Positions 1 to 12,142 of a DNA stretch of 64,000 nucleotides are shown piece by piece. A model generated the notes under the pieces. The model was not told the origin of the DNA, did no database searches, and saw only the letters and a list, made by a program, of their open reading frames with translations. This stretch comes from Phaeodactylum tricornutum CCAP 1055/1 (taxonomy: Eukaryota > Bacillariophyta > Bacillariophyceae > Surirellales > Neidiaceae), in contig NC_011693.1 in the NCBI RefSeq assembly GCF_000150955.2, positions 124,001 through 188,000 on the forward strand, read 5' to 3'. Position 1 is the first letter of the stretch; the number at the start of each line of letters is the position of its first letter. The position numbers and the translations under genes were made by a program.

Positions 1-3000
1 AATGTAACTTTGATAAGCGCCAGGTCGGATGATGGAGGTGGCATTGAAGTAAGCCTCGTCCCACTTGACGAGAAGACGAATGATGTTTGCACCGTCTCAG
101 TTTCGGTATTCGACTCTGGAAATGGAAACCTAGTCGCCCACAGTGTGAAAGTTAGTGCTTGTGTCCTCCTGCCAAGAGTTTGGTACCACCTGGCAGTTAG
201 ACATACTCGATCGCGACTCAAGGGTGTCTTTTCGCTTTCAACTCGACAACAAGTGTCGATAATGGTTGACGGGAAGGTGATGCTTACCGCACCACTTCCA
301 TTTCCAAGGATTTCTGACTCCGATTTCGAGAAGGAGTCGATTTTGCAGTCAAGTCTTCGGAGGGTAACTTTGCGATCGAGCTTGAACTTAACTCTTGAAT
401 TTGGATCTCAGTTTGACGGACAAGCTGGAACAGTATATATATTTAATGACACCATCTCCGATGCCTCTTTTCGTACTCTTTTCGAGCTCTCCGGTGGAAG
501 TTCAGGCGCTCTCAAGCGATCTTCGAGTCGAAAAAACCGCTGGGATTCACGGCGCAGTGAAATCGTTCGAAAGTCAAAAGCGCTCGATATGAAGACATTA
601 AATGATGAAGCCGACGAACTTGTTGTTAGTCAACGAAAGAAATCAGGTTCTCGGCAAAAGGAGATGAAAGCTCGAGTAGTCGATCTTCTTGAAGCCGACG
701 AAATAGACGACAATGAGCTAGCCCTCGAGTTGCAAAACCCTTCATTCGGCTCCAAAATCTTCGTTGTCTGGGACCCAGAAAGAGTAACTGATTCTTGTTT
801 AGCAATAGAGCTACACGTAGGTGCACATGTTCAGCTGGAACAGGCATATCGGTGGTTCTCTAATTCTGCGCAAGACGTCATATCTTATCTTGGTGGCATG
901 CAGCTAAGTGTTCCTCTCTTCCGGTCTCTTTTGTCAGATAGGGCTACGGTTACTCACGAGTCGCAGCGCTTAGAACTGGCGTTCGGATACTCGCTTCAGA
1001 GCCTTGTGGATTTGATATCGTCTTGCGTGAAAGATCACGATGAAAACGCAAGAGAACTACTTCGGTGTGGAGCCCTGGACGTGTACGAGCATGTCTTAAC
1101 TACCTGCCGAAATTCGTTTTTAAGCAAACCAGACGAAGGATCTGTGTTTCAAGCACTGAATTCGAACGAAACAATTGCCAATTCATTCGTTTTGTCGCTT
1201 CTTCGACTGCGATCTGCTTGTGAGCACTATGTTGGCCTCGAGGCGAAAATCTTTTCTAGATTTTTGTTCAACTTCGGACTTTGGATCGGGACATCGACAA
1301 CCGCATCCGCTCTCGACCTTGCGTTACTTCCGATTCTTGCCATATTAACAAGATCTAACGGTGAAAAAGTCAGGGATTGCCTAGGCTCGAAATATATCGT
1401 GCAAGGACTCTGCGAGTTGGAGGCGAAGGGCAGTACAAGCATTGAAGTAAACGAAATAGCTGCCAGCAAAATTGACAAGAAAAATCTGTTTCTTGCAATG
1501 CTGTTTGACATTCTCGTGATCGGAACGTCCCCTCGTGAACTTGCCCCATTTCTAAATTTTCTTTCGTCTATCCTAGACGCTCAGCGATGGGAGACGATTC
1601 CAAGCGATGGTGGTACCAACGATCCACATTCTTCACTTCAAGCATATACAAAACGCTTGGCAATCGATTGTTCCATTGTTCTCTTTATGCTTCTTCAAGT
1701 CCGACCACCAGTCAATGGCCTTTACATGAGTCTTGCTCATTGCTGTGGAAGCGTTCAAGGTGGTGCTGCGTGGATTTTGAGCAGTCTAGTGAACTCAACT
1801 GATGACAACATTCTCAGTTTGGGCGTGCGCTCAATATGCTCGTACTTGGAACTCGCTTCGAAAGGTCCGGATTCAGGCCTAGCGTTTGGTCCTATTCTAC
1901 CCTCCGAGCCGGAGGCGGCCTCCGGGACAGACGTTTCTTCGTCCGTTAGGCGAGGGGCAAATAGGATGGCTCAAATTGCCAAGGGCATCGCTGCAATGGG
2001 CCCAACCGGGTCTAAGGGAACTTCTCTGTATCCAAAATTGACCGCTAGAGTTATTTTCAAGCTGTTATGGCACCTGCTAAGAAGCCATCGCTCTCATCTG
2101 GGGCCAAAAACAAGGGTAGCTCTTCTGTTTTGGATCATGAATGGCAACAATTTGACGGTTTCGGCAATTGGATCTATTGGGATTCTTAGAAGATATTTTG
2201 TAACTGAGGATGCCATATCTGGATACCAAATTTCGTTCATTTGGGCAGAAAAGAAACTCTTGGAAGTGGAGAATATTGGCGGGCATGCCATTCAAGATGC
2301 TTTGGCCGTTGGGACTGTGCTCCGGCTGCTTCGTTATCTGGATAGTCGGGTGAAAGACCAATGGCTCTCCGATCTGTTAGATCTTGCCCGCGGCAATAGA
2401 AAGAGTTTAACAGTGTTGGCATCGGTCAGTGATTGGGAAGCAAGCTTATTTCACCTCGCGTCGGAAACTCTCGAAAGTTTTGTAGCTGCCCAAAATCAGG
2501 TTGATTTTGAATCTAAAACAAAATCGGAGGAATTCAACGCAACGACCACGGAGCGATCTGACAATATGTCTACAGAGCTGTCATTTGTTTTCCATGAGCA
2601 AAACAGCGACTCGCTTGATGCTCTGAGAAGCCGATTGGACACATGCATTGATTTATATGCGACTCTGTTAGGTCATATACTTCGAGAAGGAGGAAACAAA
2701 GTACGTCCTGTACCGTGTTGCTTTGCTAGTAAAATGTTCCCCACCTCACCGTTCCAAATCTAGGCTCTTTCTGCTCTAGAAAACGTGTCCGCTTTGGAAA
2801 GGGTGTGTGTCAACGGACACACTGTCCTTCTCCTTCTTCTAAGTAGCTTATGTGCAAATGTGTTTGAAAACGGAACTCTGCTCGAAATCGGGTCAATTAG
2901 CGCCGAAGATTGGCACGATGTCGATCTCGAAGCAGAGAGCCTTCCATTGAAACAGAGCGCTCGCCTGGTAACTGACGCTATCTTGTCAAACGGGATGAAG

Positions 3001-6000
3001 GGGTTGGACATGACAACAGCTGTCCGCAGCTGGCGATCTTTAAGACATTTGACCGAGGTGGTAGTTGCTCTAGCCACGAAGAGCGGGTGCGTAGATTGCG
3101 AATGGTGATGTTCTGAGATGCTTCATCAAACGTCTCATTGTCCTTTTTCGACATCAATTGTAGCCTCGGCGTCGCTAGCCTCTTTGACTATAGCAGTCAA
3201 AAAGCATCTGCAGTGGACATCGTTTCCAATGGACTTCACGGAATACATTTGCCTGAGTCGAAGGTGAAGGGTATCTCGGCTTACGAATATGGTGACATGG
3301 TGAAAGCAATAAGAGAAAGTGCGCTAGATGGGGCTGAGAAAGGACAAGATATAGACCGGAGATTATGTGTCAATATCGCTGCTCAAGTTTTAACTCTGTT
3401 AGACGCTTTCATTTTTCCTGATTCGCTTGATTCGTCGCTTCCTGCGTCCCATATACACGGTCTCGCTTTGGTTCGCAGCTCCGAACCCAGACTAGGTCCG
3501 TCGCAAGGGACACTGCTCGCATCGGCGATTCGATTGTCTTTGATACTTCTCGCTCTATTGGAACCGAGCAGCGTTAAGCTTTTGCAGTGCGCGAGCCGAT
3601 TAAAGTGTCTCTTGTTTTGGGCTCTGGAACTTGTGCGAGAAGAACCAAGTTTGTCTGAGGTTGTGGTCCAGGGAAATATGGCGATGGTTGACAGGCTTCT
3701 TTTGGCTACAGTCCTGCATTGCCACAGAGCGCTTGGGCGCTGCTCCGCGTTGCTCATAGAAGTCGAATCCAGTCCTTTCGAAACGTATTTTGCATCCCGA
3801 GAGGACCAGAAAAGACACCACCGTCGCCTCTTACGTGTTTCTTTGGAGTTAAGGGACATTGCATCCACAGTTTTTCGAGGTCGCAACCATATTCTGAAGA
3901 GTTCCCTGTCACCTGCAGCGTACGGCGATCTTCAAGCCAGCCTCGAAGGAGACCACAGAATTCATTCAAAGGAAGGTGTTGTTAGGGAGTTTCTCTGCAG
4001 TCGATGGGTGACGAAGTATCAGGATATAGAAACAAGAGCAGATATTGCTGTACCTGAGCAAGCTACGATGGGTACAATAGCACTAAATAGCGAAGGACCT
4101 ACGGTGCAGGGATTCATCGTAATCGAAAAGTTAGCGCAAGAGGCTGAAGCAATTGTCGTGGACTATGAGAAAGCCCTGCACAGTTGCTTTGAAAGCTATC
4201 TTGAAAGTCAAAGGAAATGGGCGGAAACGGACGCTGTGCGTGACTTGGAATACGATGGCGATACAATCACCTCGCGATTGTCCGATCGACATGATAGTGC
4301 TATTGCAGAGCTGACAAAGGCCAAGTCTCGCCGTCGCAACCGCGCCGAGCTTAGATGGCATCGTCTCGAGCGGAAAGTTGTTGAACCATGGAAGCTAGCA
4401 GCTCATTGGAAGCTAGCGCAATATAGCGATCCAATCGGTCGACGGCTTCTTATGGTTCAAAACAGATACTTCGACTCACACGAGGATGCGAGCTACGAAG
4501 TATCTTTGGGAAAGGAACGTGACAGGGAAGAAGAGTATCGCTCATCCGTCCGTCTTGAGAGAGAGAAGAAAGATCTGGCTGAAGTGATGCGTCGCAATGC
4601 TGATGCATTTATCGTTGAAAACCCTGTAATGGATTGCGAACCTGTCGAAGATGATACGATGCACGCTGTGAGTGACAGCGAAGGTTCCACCGATCTGGAA
4701 TTGGTTTCAGACACTGAATCGAACGATGTGTTTGGCAGGAAAGACGCTGATGACACTTCGGCGAATTCAGATGGGAATCCCGATGAAGTCCAACGTGATG
4801 AGGAATGGGACAAGATCGGAGCCAGCGATATTGATAATATTGGTGCGGACGGTGATATCGATGGCTGGGCGAAGATATTTATGTGGTCAGAAAGCGAAAG
4901 CGTTGTCGCTCGATTTGAAAATGTCATGCTTATTGAGCTCCGTAGTTACACAGAAGGAAAGGTTCTGTTGACAAATCACGGTATATACTTTCGTCAGATC
5001 AGCGACGAAATGAATGTAATGACCAAGGAACCGCTGGGAATGGACGATACTGGACCCTCAGAGACAAAAGATCGACGCTGGAGACTGTGTCGCCTGTCGG
5101 AAATTCAGGGTCGAAGATACATGCTTCGACAGCAAGCTCTGGAAATGTTTTTTGCAGATGGACAAGAGCTTTTCATCAATTTTCCTGCGGGTGGAAAAGA
5201 CAGAGATCGATTTTATGCCAAGATACGAAATAGCTGCAAGGTAAGCGGTTGATGCAAAATACAGTTCTATCGAAACGCCAACTTACAGGCCAGCATATTC
5301 TTGTAGATTCCCATGCTTTGCTCTCCCAAGTCATTGAACCCCCGTGTAATTTTTCGAAGATCGAAGCTCATGGATCAATGGAGGAAGCGAAAGCTATCGA
5401 ATTTCGATTATTTAATTGCACTAAATAGGCTGGCTGGAAGAAGTTTCAACGACATTACGCAGTATCCAGTCATGCCGTGGATACTTGCCGACTTTACCAG
5501 CGACAACATTGATTTATCAGACTCCAGAGTTTATCGCGACCTTTCCAAACCGATTGGAGCTTTAAATCCCGATCGCCTCGCTCAACTACTGGAGCGCTAC
5601 AAGGATTTAGAGTTGTTTGGGTTTACGGAAGCAGAAAAGTTTCTTTACGGAAGCCACTACTCGTCTCCAGGAATAATCCTTCATTTCTTGATACGACAGG
5701 AGCCCTTCACTTCTATGGCTATTGATCTACAGTCGGGAAGATTCGATTGTCCAGACCGTCTATTTTTCGACATTGCCGCTTCGTGGAATAGCTGCATGAC
5801 GTCTACCTCGGATATGAAGGAGCTCATTCCAGAGTTTTTCTGTCTCCCAGAGATGTACCTCAACACAAACGAATTCCCCTTGGGACGGACGCAGAACAAT
5901 AGACTTGTCGACAAAGTTGGCCTCCCGCCATGGGCTAAAGGGTCGCCTCACGAATTTATTCGAATTCAACGACTTGCTTTGGAATCCGAGAACGTGTCGC

Positions 6001-7517
6001 GGAATCTTCACCAATGGATAGATTTAATTTTTGGCTACAAACAAAGGGGGCCCGAGGCCGAAGCCGCGCACAACATTTTTCATCATCTCTCTTACGAAGG
6101 ATCCGTCGACCTGGACAAAATTACGGATGAAATTGACCGACAGGCTGCCGAAAGTCATATACAGAACTTTGGGCAGACTCCTTGCCAGTTACTTACAGAT
6201 TATCCTCATCCAGCCCGGTATACTGCCGAAGAGTCCTGGACACCGCTTCTACCCTCCGCCAAAGTCCGCAAGCTACGATTTTATACCCCGTCCAAACAGT
6301 TTGCCAATAAAAGGAGCGAATACGCGAAAGGCACTTTGACAAAAGTGCACGTCTTCTCCGATACAATCCTTGCCGTATACAGCGACATGAGTGTTGGCAC
6401 ATACCGATGGTTCCCGTCCGCGGGTCCTAACAATCGACTACGTATGGACAAACTACGCGCGCCGGTGGGTCGTTCATCAAGCACATCCCGGACGGCCACG
6501 AAGCGCGGTTCCGTAATTCCACCAACTTCCGCTGACACCACCAGCATCTTGTCCCCATCGAGCACCTCGTTTGCGGTATCGCTCGGCGGTCGGGCCAAGG
6601 AAGAACTCCGCCGAAATTCGATAGCCTACACTTCGCGTCTCATGTCGGGGTCCGATCTTACTTTGGCAGGAGCGGAAGCCTCGGCTCTTCTGGTAAGCTG
6701 TGGATACTGGGACCATGGCGTTCGCGTTCACGGTTTGGACAACAATCTTAGAGTGTTGGCCACCGAGGCCGGTGGTCACCGTGGTCCCATACTATGCTTG
6801 GCCGTTGCTCAGGATGATGCACTCATGGTGACGGGAGGTGAGGATTGTACGTGTCGCGTATGGGTGGTTGACCATTCCGACCTGGCCGTGGCACTGTCTG
6901 ACGGATACGTACAAACCGCACTGGGATCTGCCAATACTGGCGAAAGTGTTTTAAGTTGCTGTCACGTCCTGTGGGGCCACGAAACGCCCATCACTTGTGT
7001 GGCTTTAGATTCTTCCCTAGACGTGGTGATTTCGGGTAGTAGAGAAGGCAAGATTTGCGTGCATACGTTGCGTCGGGGTGAATTCGTCCGTTTCTTCACG
7101 CCCCCCGTATCCGGCGGCACCCCGCCGGCCATCGCACGCGTGGCGCTGCACCCCACAGGAACCGTCGTGGTACACGCGCGGGACCAGAGTTTGCACGCCT
7201 TTAGCGTCAACGGCGTGCGATTGGCGAGCGTCAACGCTGGCGAAGAACTGTACGACCTGCAATTCTGTAACGAATTTGTCGTGACGGGCGGGACGCGGGG
7301 TCAAGTGTGTGTGCGATCTTTGAGCGACCTCCAAATCCAATCCGTGGTGGACTTGTCTCGGCACGGACCCGTACACTGTTTGGCTTTGACGAATCCCGAA
7401 CTCAACCCGATTCCTCAATTCCTTTTCGTTGGCAGTGCCGACGGAATGTTAACCATCGTGGACGTGGATCCAACTCAAGAGCAACAACACGTATCCGACG
7501 CAGTGGTGACTTTATAA
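1..7517 (+). CDS. BEACH-WD40 protein, neurobeachin/LRBA class (3' part; N-terminus outside the window)
   Basis: Four exons read as one frame: 1-2700, 2764-3086, 3164-5240 and 5307-7517, with GT-AG introns of 63, 77 and 66 bp. About 2436 residues are visible and the frame is open at the left edge. Domains in order: a concanavalin/laminin-G-like fold in the first ~160 residues (WYHLAVRH, FDGQAGTVYIF), a long helical armadillo-like middle, an acidic linker (nt 4640-4860), a PH-like domain (nt ~4890-5240), a BEACH domain (nt ~5385-6225, starting SNFDYLIALNRLAGRSFND and including YPVMPWILADF), and C-terminal WD40 repeats (nt ~6660-7490, for example GGEDCTCRVWVVDHSDLA). The ConA-PH-BEACH-WD40 order is that of neurobeachin/LRBA, which act as large cytosolic scaffolds in vesicle traffic. 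Family assignment is firm; cargo and compartment are unknown. Confidence 0.9.
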
Positions 7518-8084
7518 TACAATGATAAGCTCCGATAGTGTTTCGTCGACCATTCGGGACCAGCCGTCCACGTTTTTGTCTTTGAACTAAATGGAATGCA
7601 ATTGGACTACTGACGTGAGACGACGCAGCATCGCTCCTAGCTGCATAGGTGTAGACGGTTGGCAACTCGACACCCATTGTGAGTCTAACAGTAAATCGTC
7701 GGATTGTGGTATGGTAATTCCTAGCTCGTAACGAGGGAACCCAGTTTTCAATCTGGCCTCCAGAATCTGGAATGAGAAAAGTTGCAACATTTTCGTGTAT
7801 TCGCACAATTAAATCTGAAAAAAATGTAAGTCTGTCAGATTCCTACGTTCACTCTGACGTTCCAAGCAAGTCTGTACAACCCGGACGTACTGACAGAAGC
7901 CGCATCCGATGATGCGCTTCTCGTTGTCACAGTCAGGTCCGGTCGGTCCTGGCAGTCCAACACGACCACAACAACAACGGATCGAGTGACTCCGTATAGG
8001 TAAATTGGCGACGGTCTACTTTTTCCTGACTCGTCCACTCACCGTCGCACGCACCCGCATTGAAACCGAATCCAAATCACCGTC
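7518..8084. other. Intergenic, no gene seen
   Basis: This stretch lies between the BEACH gene and the lumen protein, which are transcribed the same way. It should hold the 3' end of the first and the promoter of the second. The short open frames here show no domain or signal-peptide pattern. Confidence 0.5.
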
Positions 8085-8720
8085 ATGCCGAAGCTTTTCC
8101 TGGTCGCGTTCGCGACCCTGACGGCCGTCCGTTCCACCGCGGCCTTTACCGTCGTCCGGTCGCGCCGCACGGCGACGACGACGTTATCGGCTTCGCGTCG
8201 CGACACTCTCACGTTCACCGGTACAGCGGTCGCTACCGCGCTGTGGGGTGGTGAACGTCCGGCGCACGCCGACATTGACTACGCCCGGGTACAAGATTTG
8301 CTCGGCAACGTGGAAGCCACGTCGCCGCAATCGTACGCTGCGCCCGGAGCCCGCCCCAAATGGCTCGAAGAGCCGACGGAAGACTTTAAACGGAACGAAC
8401 AAAAGGCGACGGAGTTTAAACGCGCCGCTCTGCAGCGGAAACAAGAATTCCAGGCTATTCTGGATCGCTTTCAGGAGGAACCCAACGACGAGACCATCCT
8501 GGCGTCCGATTTGGACGATCTCCGACGACGCGTGAAACAGAACGGCGGCTTGCCGCAGGGGATTAGTAAAGAAGATACGGTGAAACAAATTCGCCGGCGC
8601 AAAGCCCGGAAACCACGGTACTGGCCCACGCAGGTGGAAATTGCCTATCAAGACTTGGTGAGCGAAATTCTGTACCAGCAATCGCCCAACACCGACCGGG
8701 ATATGGACAATCCGATGTAA
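8085..8720 (+). CDS. Plastid-targeted thylakoid-lumen protein, PsbQ'/Psb31-like candidate
   Basis: A 211-residue protein with a three-part targeting region. Residues 1-20 form a signal peptide ending STAA before Phe21 (ASAFAP-type), a basic transit stretch follows, then a twin arginine (Arg38-Arg39), a hydrophobic segment (about 41-54) and an AHA cleavage site before Asp63. That pattern predicts delivery to the thylakoid lumen, probably by the Tat route. The mature part (~149 residues) has no cysteine and is helical and charged (KRNEQKATEFKRAALQRKQE). Size and helical make-up resemble the four-helix extrinsic photosystem II proteins PsbQ' and Psb31, but I cannot decide between them, and another lumen protein is possible. 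The ATG at 8085 is the only start that gives the signal peptide. Confidence 0.75.
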   Translation: MPKLFLVAFATLTAVRSTAAFTVVRSRRTATTTLSASRRDTLTFTGTAVATALWGGERPAHADIDYARVQDLLGNVEATSPQSYAAPGARPKWLEEPTEDFKRNEQKATEFKRAALQRKQEFQAILDRFQEEPNDETILASDLDDLRRRVKQNGGLPQGISKEDTVKQIRRRKARKPRYWPTQVEIAYQDLVSEILYQQSPNTDRDMDNPM

Positions 8721-8979
8721 CGGTTCAGAACGACAGTGCGTGTACCGGAGCATGGTTGGCAGACGTCACGCTTGCTTGGGCTCCGAACATCGCTACAACG
8801 TCACGATACGAACGTAGCCTTTCCGTTGTTGAAGGTTCGGCTACCACGATCTACAGTTACCGATAGGCAACGCACGGAACCAAAACAAGCTAATACCAAC
8901 AGAACGAAACGTAGAAAACAACTAGTACTGGTGAATTAAAAACAGAGCCCGGTGTAGGAGTGTGTCGTGGTTGACTCGC

Positions 8980-10121
8980 TTAGGCCGTCTTTTTGGACGC
9001 GACTGGGGATTGGGTGCCAACGTAGCGTCCCACAAAGAACTGCAGAAAGAGAAATAGATAGGATCCGTACATGACAAAGGCGGCGGTGTTGTTTTCCCGT
9101 TTAATTCGACAGGATTGGTGGTCGGCGGCACGTGCCGAGTAGTAAAAGCCAAGGAGGGTGACGGCGACGCCCACGACCATTTGCGATATTTGCATAGTCG
9201 TGACAATCATGGGATTGAGCCAACGGGGTCGGGCTCGGATGGCCATGAGAAAGTAGTATCCGTACATGGAGGCGTGGACGGTGTAGTTCATGACGACAAA
9301 GAAAATTCCCGGCGGGGATTTGGTGACGTAACTGTGCCAGCAGTAGAGGAGGACCGTAATGTGATGGTACCAGTGTAAGAAGATGAGTTTCTTCTTGTTG
9401 ACAATGATGAATACTGTATCAATGAGTTCACTGGAAAGGGGTATAAAGGCCAGCAAGTGTCAGTATCTGTGTGTGTGTGTATGTATATATGTGAGTCCAC
9501 CACCGCCCCACACATGTCTGGCAAAAAGAAACGTACGGGAATTTGGACAGAATAAAGAGTTGTACCCACAATCCGGTGGATCCGGATCCGTAGGTGGCTT
9601 GCGGATTGGCGCAGAGATTTTCCCGGAGCGTGAGCGTCGCGAGGTTGTGTACAAGCTGGGGAAAGGTCCGGAGCATGCCGACGAGGGAAAAGAGGGCCAG
9701 AAAGAGATTCCAGGCCGCGAGGGAGGTCCGCGCCCGGAGTGGTTCGCGTGTGCGAAAGTAGGCCTGTCCCGCCACCATCAAGAGTCCGTAGAGTAGGCAG
9801 GCGCCAATGGGAACCAACGGATGCGCTTCCATCCATTGCGACACCGGAATCGGGTCGTAGTACTTTTCCACACTGCCAGGGAGGAACGAGACATCCAGAC
9901 CAAACGTGTCAAGTGTGAGACCAAGGAATCGTGAGTATGCGACGGTATATATATGTGTGTGTGTGTGTGTGGATGTACGTATATAGCTCAGTGTGTAGGG
10001 GGGTCGATAGCGTGACTTACGACAAGTAGAATCGATCCAGTTCGGGATGAACACAAGTGAATTCTTGGTAGGCTATACCCTCGCCATTGTAGGCTAGGCA
10101 GGAATCTTCTTCGGCGAACAT
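8980..10121 (-). CDS. ELO-family fatty acid elongase (3-ketoacyl-CoA synthase), copy 1
   Basis: Three exons on the minus strand, 10121-10021, 9872-9537 and 9430-8980, give 295 residues; introns are 148 and 106 bp. The product is a multi-pass ER membrane enzyme that condenses malonyl-CoA with acyl-CoA. The catalytic histidine box HWYHH is at residues 165-169. Further ELO motifs are NKKKLIFLHWYHH, MNYTVHASMYGYYFLMA and QISQMVVG. The HWYHH form (rather than HVYHH) is typical of elongases for saturated and monounsaturated C16-C18 substrates (ELOVL6-like), so PUFA elongation is less likely. The C-terminus is lysine-containing (ASKKTA), compatible with ER retention. Both introns carry TG/TATATG tracts. 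Splice sites were fixed by alignment with the paralog at 19113-20482, whose exon 2 has exactly the same length (336 nt). Confidence 0.92.
9469..9490. repeat. TG/TATATG tract in intron 2 of elongase copy 1
   Basis: A short simple repeat (tgtgtgtgtgtatgtatata) inside the 106-bp intron. It is a length-variable microsatellite candidate. Confidence 0.8.
9943..9972. repeat. TATA-(TG)n tract in intron 1 of elongase copy 1
   Basis: Alternating purine-pyrimidine sequence (tatatata followed by about ten TG units) inside the 148-bp first intron. Confidence 0.8.
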
Positions 10122-10966
10122 CGTGCGGCAGGCAATGGGAGAAAAAGACAAAGCTGGTACGAAAGTCAAGGAAAACGAATTCCGAGTTAGGCAGTTGGTG
10201 ATGTGTTGTTGGGTGATGTGGGGGACCAGAAAGAGCGTTCGTAGTTTCCAATTACTGGTCAATGGACTCGTTGTGTCTTGGCCACACTTTCCAACTAAAA
10301 TTGTGCCGAGAGGACCGTCGAGACGGAGACGAGACGGGTGGGTGGATGCGCCTGGGTAACGACCCCGAATTAGAGAGAAACGAGAGTGCTTCCGTTTCCA
10401 GTGGAAGCCATTCCGTTTCCTTGTGTCCCGTACCAACGACTTCGACGGCGTTCCCGTTCGTCGCGCTGGCGCGCATCGCGGCGGGCGTTCCGCGTTCGAA
10501 TCGTTCGAACCTGGGACCGTCGGAACGACGTCCCAACACGACTGGATCGACCAGAAACCCTAAACCCTCGATGAGATGGGGGGCGATCCAACCGGCCACC
10601 GCGAACGGCCGATCCAAACTTCAACACACATCGAACAGAGAGAGACACGCCTTGGATTTTCCCGTTTCGTTCCGTCGGCCACTTGGTCCAACCAACATAC
10701 TACGGTTCGTTCGTTCCACGGATATCGAGACGTACCGTTCCGTACCATATCATACGGTCTACGTAGACGTTGACCGAACTCTTTATTTCGAACGTTACAG
10801 ACACACACACATCAATCCTCGTCACACAGATTCTTCCAATCACACCCTCCCGTGTCCAGCGCTTGTCGAAATCGTCGTGCCCTCGCGCAAGAGTTGGTGT
10901 CGCAGACTCCATTGTTGTAACTTGCTGTAAGTTCCACTGTATCTACACGTTATATATAGATACAGA
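10122..10966. other. Intergenic: shared upstream region of elongase copy 1 and divinyl reductase
   Basis: About 845 bp between two genes that diverge, so both promoters should lie here. Long frames run through it on both strands, but their composition is that of unspaced repeats of Arg/Thr/Ser with no domain. I see no gene. Confidence 0.5.
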
Positions 10967-12142
10967 ATGAGTGTGCGTCGGTTCCGTGGACTCCTCGGAG
11001 TGTGTCTCGTGGCGTCCGTCGCGGCCTGGGCCCCCCGTCCGCGTCCCCGTCCCGTCTCGTCGGTTCTCACCGCCCACACCGACGCCAGTCCGCTGGGCAC
11101 GGCCATCATCGCCGGCGCCACGGGCTACATTGGCAAATCCACCGTCCGGGAATCCCTCCGCCAAGGCTACGACACCTTTGCACTCGTCCGGGACGCCACC
11201 AAAATCGACGCCAAGACCAAGGCGGAGTACATGGACGGCGCCCACATTATCGAATGCGACGTCTGCGACGAAGCGCAGCTGCAGACCGTCTTTCGGGAGA
11301 TTGCCGACCGCACCCCCGACCGGAAGGTCCAAGCCGTCGTCTCGTGCTTGGCCTCGCGCTCGGGAGTCAAGAAGGACGCCTACCGCATCGACTACCAAGC
11401 CACGTTGAATTGTTTGAATGCGGGTAGAGCCGTCGGCGCCCGACACTTTGTCCTGCTCTCGGCATTTTGCGTCAAGAATCCGTGGTTGCAGTTCCAGCAG
11501 GCCAAACTCAAATTCGAAGCCGCCCTGCAGGAACAGTCCGATATGACCTGGACCATTGTCCGTCCCACGGCGTTTTTCAAATCCGTCTCGGGACAACTAG
11601 AAGTCGTTCAGGGCGGCGCGCCCTTTGTCATGTTCGGCGACGGACAAGTCACGCGCTGCAATCCCATTGCCGAAGCCGAACTCGCACAGTACCTCATGGA
11701 CTCGGTCACCGACCCGACCCGCCGGAATCTCGTACGCAACCTCGGCGGACCGGACGAACCGTTGACCATGCGCAAACAGGGAGAAATGATGTTCCGGGCC
11801 GTCGACAAGGAACCCAACTACTTCTACGCACCCCTCTGGATTTTTGACGTCATCATCAACGGACTACAGTTCCTGGCCGACGTGACGCGCAGCGAACAGT
11901 TGGAAGACGCCGCCGAAACCGGCCGCATCGGTAAATACTACGCCGTCGAAGACATGCTCACCACCGATCCGGAAGAAAAGTACGGAACCGTGACGCTGCA
12001 GGAACACTACAACCGCATCGCCGTCGAAGGACAAGAGTACGACCCCTACACTACCATGTTCGCCCGCGCCCGTGTCGGGAAATTCGGCCCGGAAGAAACC
12101 GCCGCCGAAATCACCACTACCGAACCCGTGACCGGCAAGTAA
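10967..12142 (+). CDS. DVR: Divinyl chlorophyllide a 8-vinyl reductase, plastid
   Basis: A single exon of 391 residues. The enzyme reduces the C8 vinyl group of divinyl (proto)chlorophyllide with NADPH, a late step of chlorophyll a synthesis in the plastid. The signal peptide (residues 1-20, ending VASVAA) is followed by Trp21-Ala-Pro, an ASAFAP-type plastid signal. A Rossmann NAD(P)-binding motif GATGYIG lies at residues 50-56, and the atypical short-chain reductase body follows ([67 protein letters not shown]). This is the DVR/BciA branch of the NmrA-like reductases, and length and motifs fit DVR well. The ATG at 10967 is chosen because it opens the signal peptide. It diverges from elongase copy 1. 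Confidence 0.92.
   Translation: MSVRRFRGLLGVCLVASVAAWAPRPRPRPVSSVLTAHTDASPLGTAIIAGATGYIGKSTVRESLRQGYDTFALVRDATKIDAKTKAEYMDGAHIIECDVCDEAQLQTVFREIADRTPDRKVQAVVSCLASRSGVKKDAYRIDYQATLNCLNAGRAVGARHFVLLSAFCVKNPWLQFQQAKLKFEAALQEQSDMTWTIVRPTAFFKSVSGQLEVVQGGAPFVMFGDGQVTRCNPIAEAELAQYLMDSVTDPTRRNLVRNLGGPDEPLTMRKQGEMMFRAVDKEPNYFYAPLWIFDVIINGLQFLADVTRSEQLEDAAETGRIGKYYAVEDMLTTDPEEKYGTVTLQEHYNRIAVEGQEYDPYTTMFARARVGKFGPEETAAEITTTEPVTGK

Noticed and set aside
8184-8753. 189-codon antisense frame over the lumen protein
   Set aside because: A mirror of the real plus-strand gene caused by its GC-rich codon use.
9981-10000. tagctcagtgtgtagggg, resembling a tRNA A box
   Set aside because: It lies in an elongase intron; no B box or cloverleaf could be made around it. 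No tRNA was found elsewhere either.
10262-10930. 222-codon open frame upstream of divinyl reductase
   Set aside because: Composition is Arg/Thr/Ser-rich without any domain or signal, the antisense strand is equally open, and it occupies a divergent promoter region.
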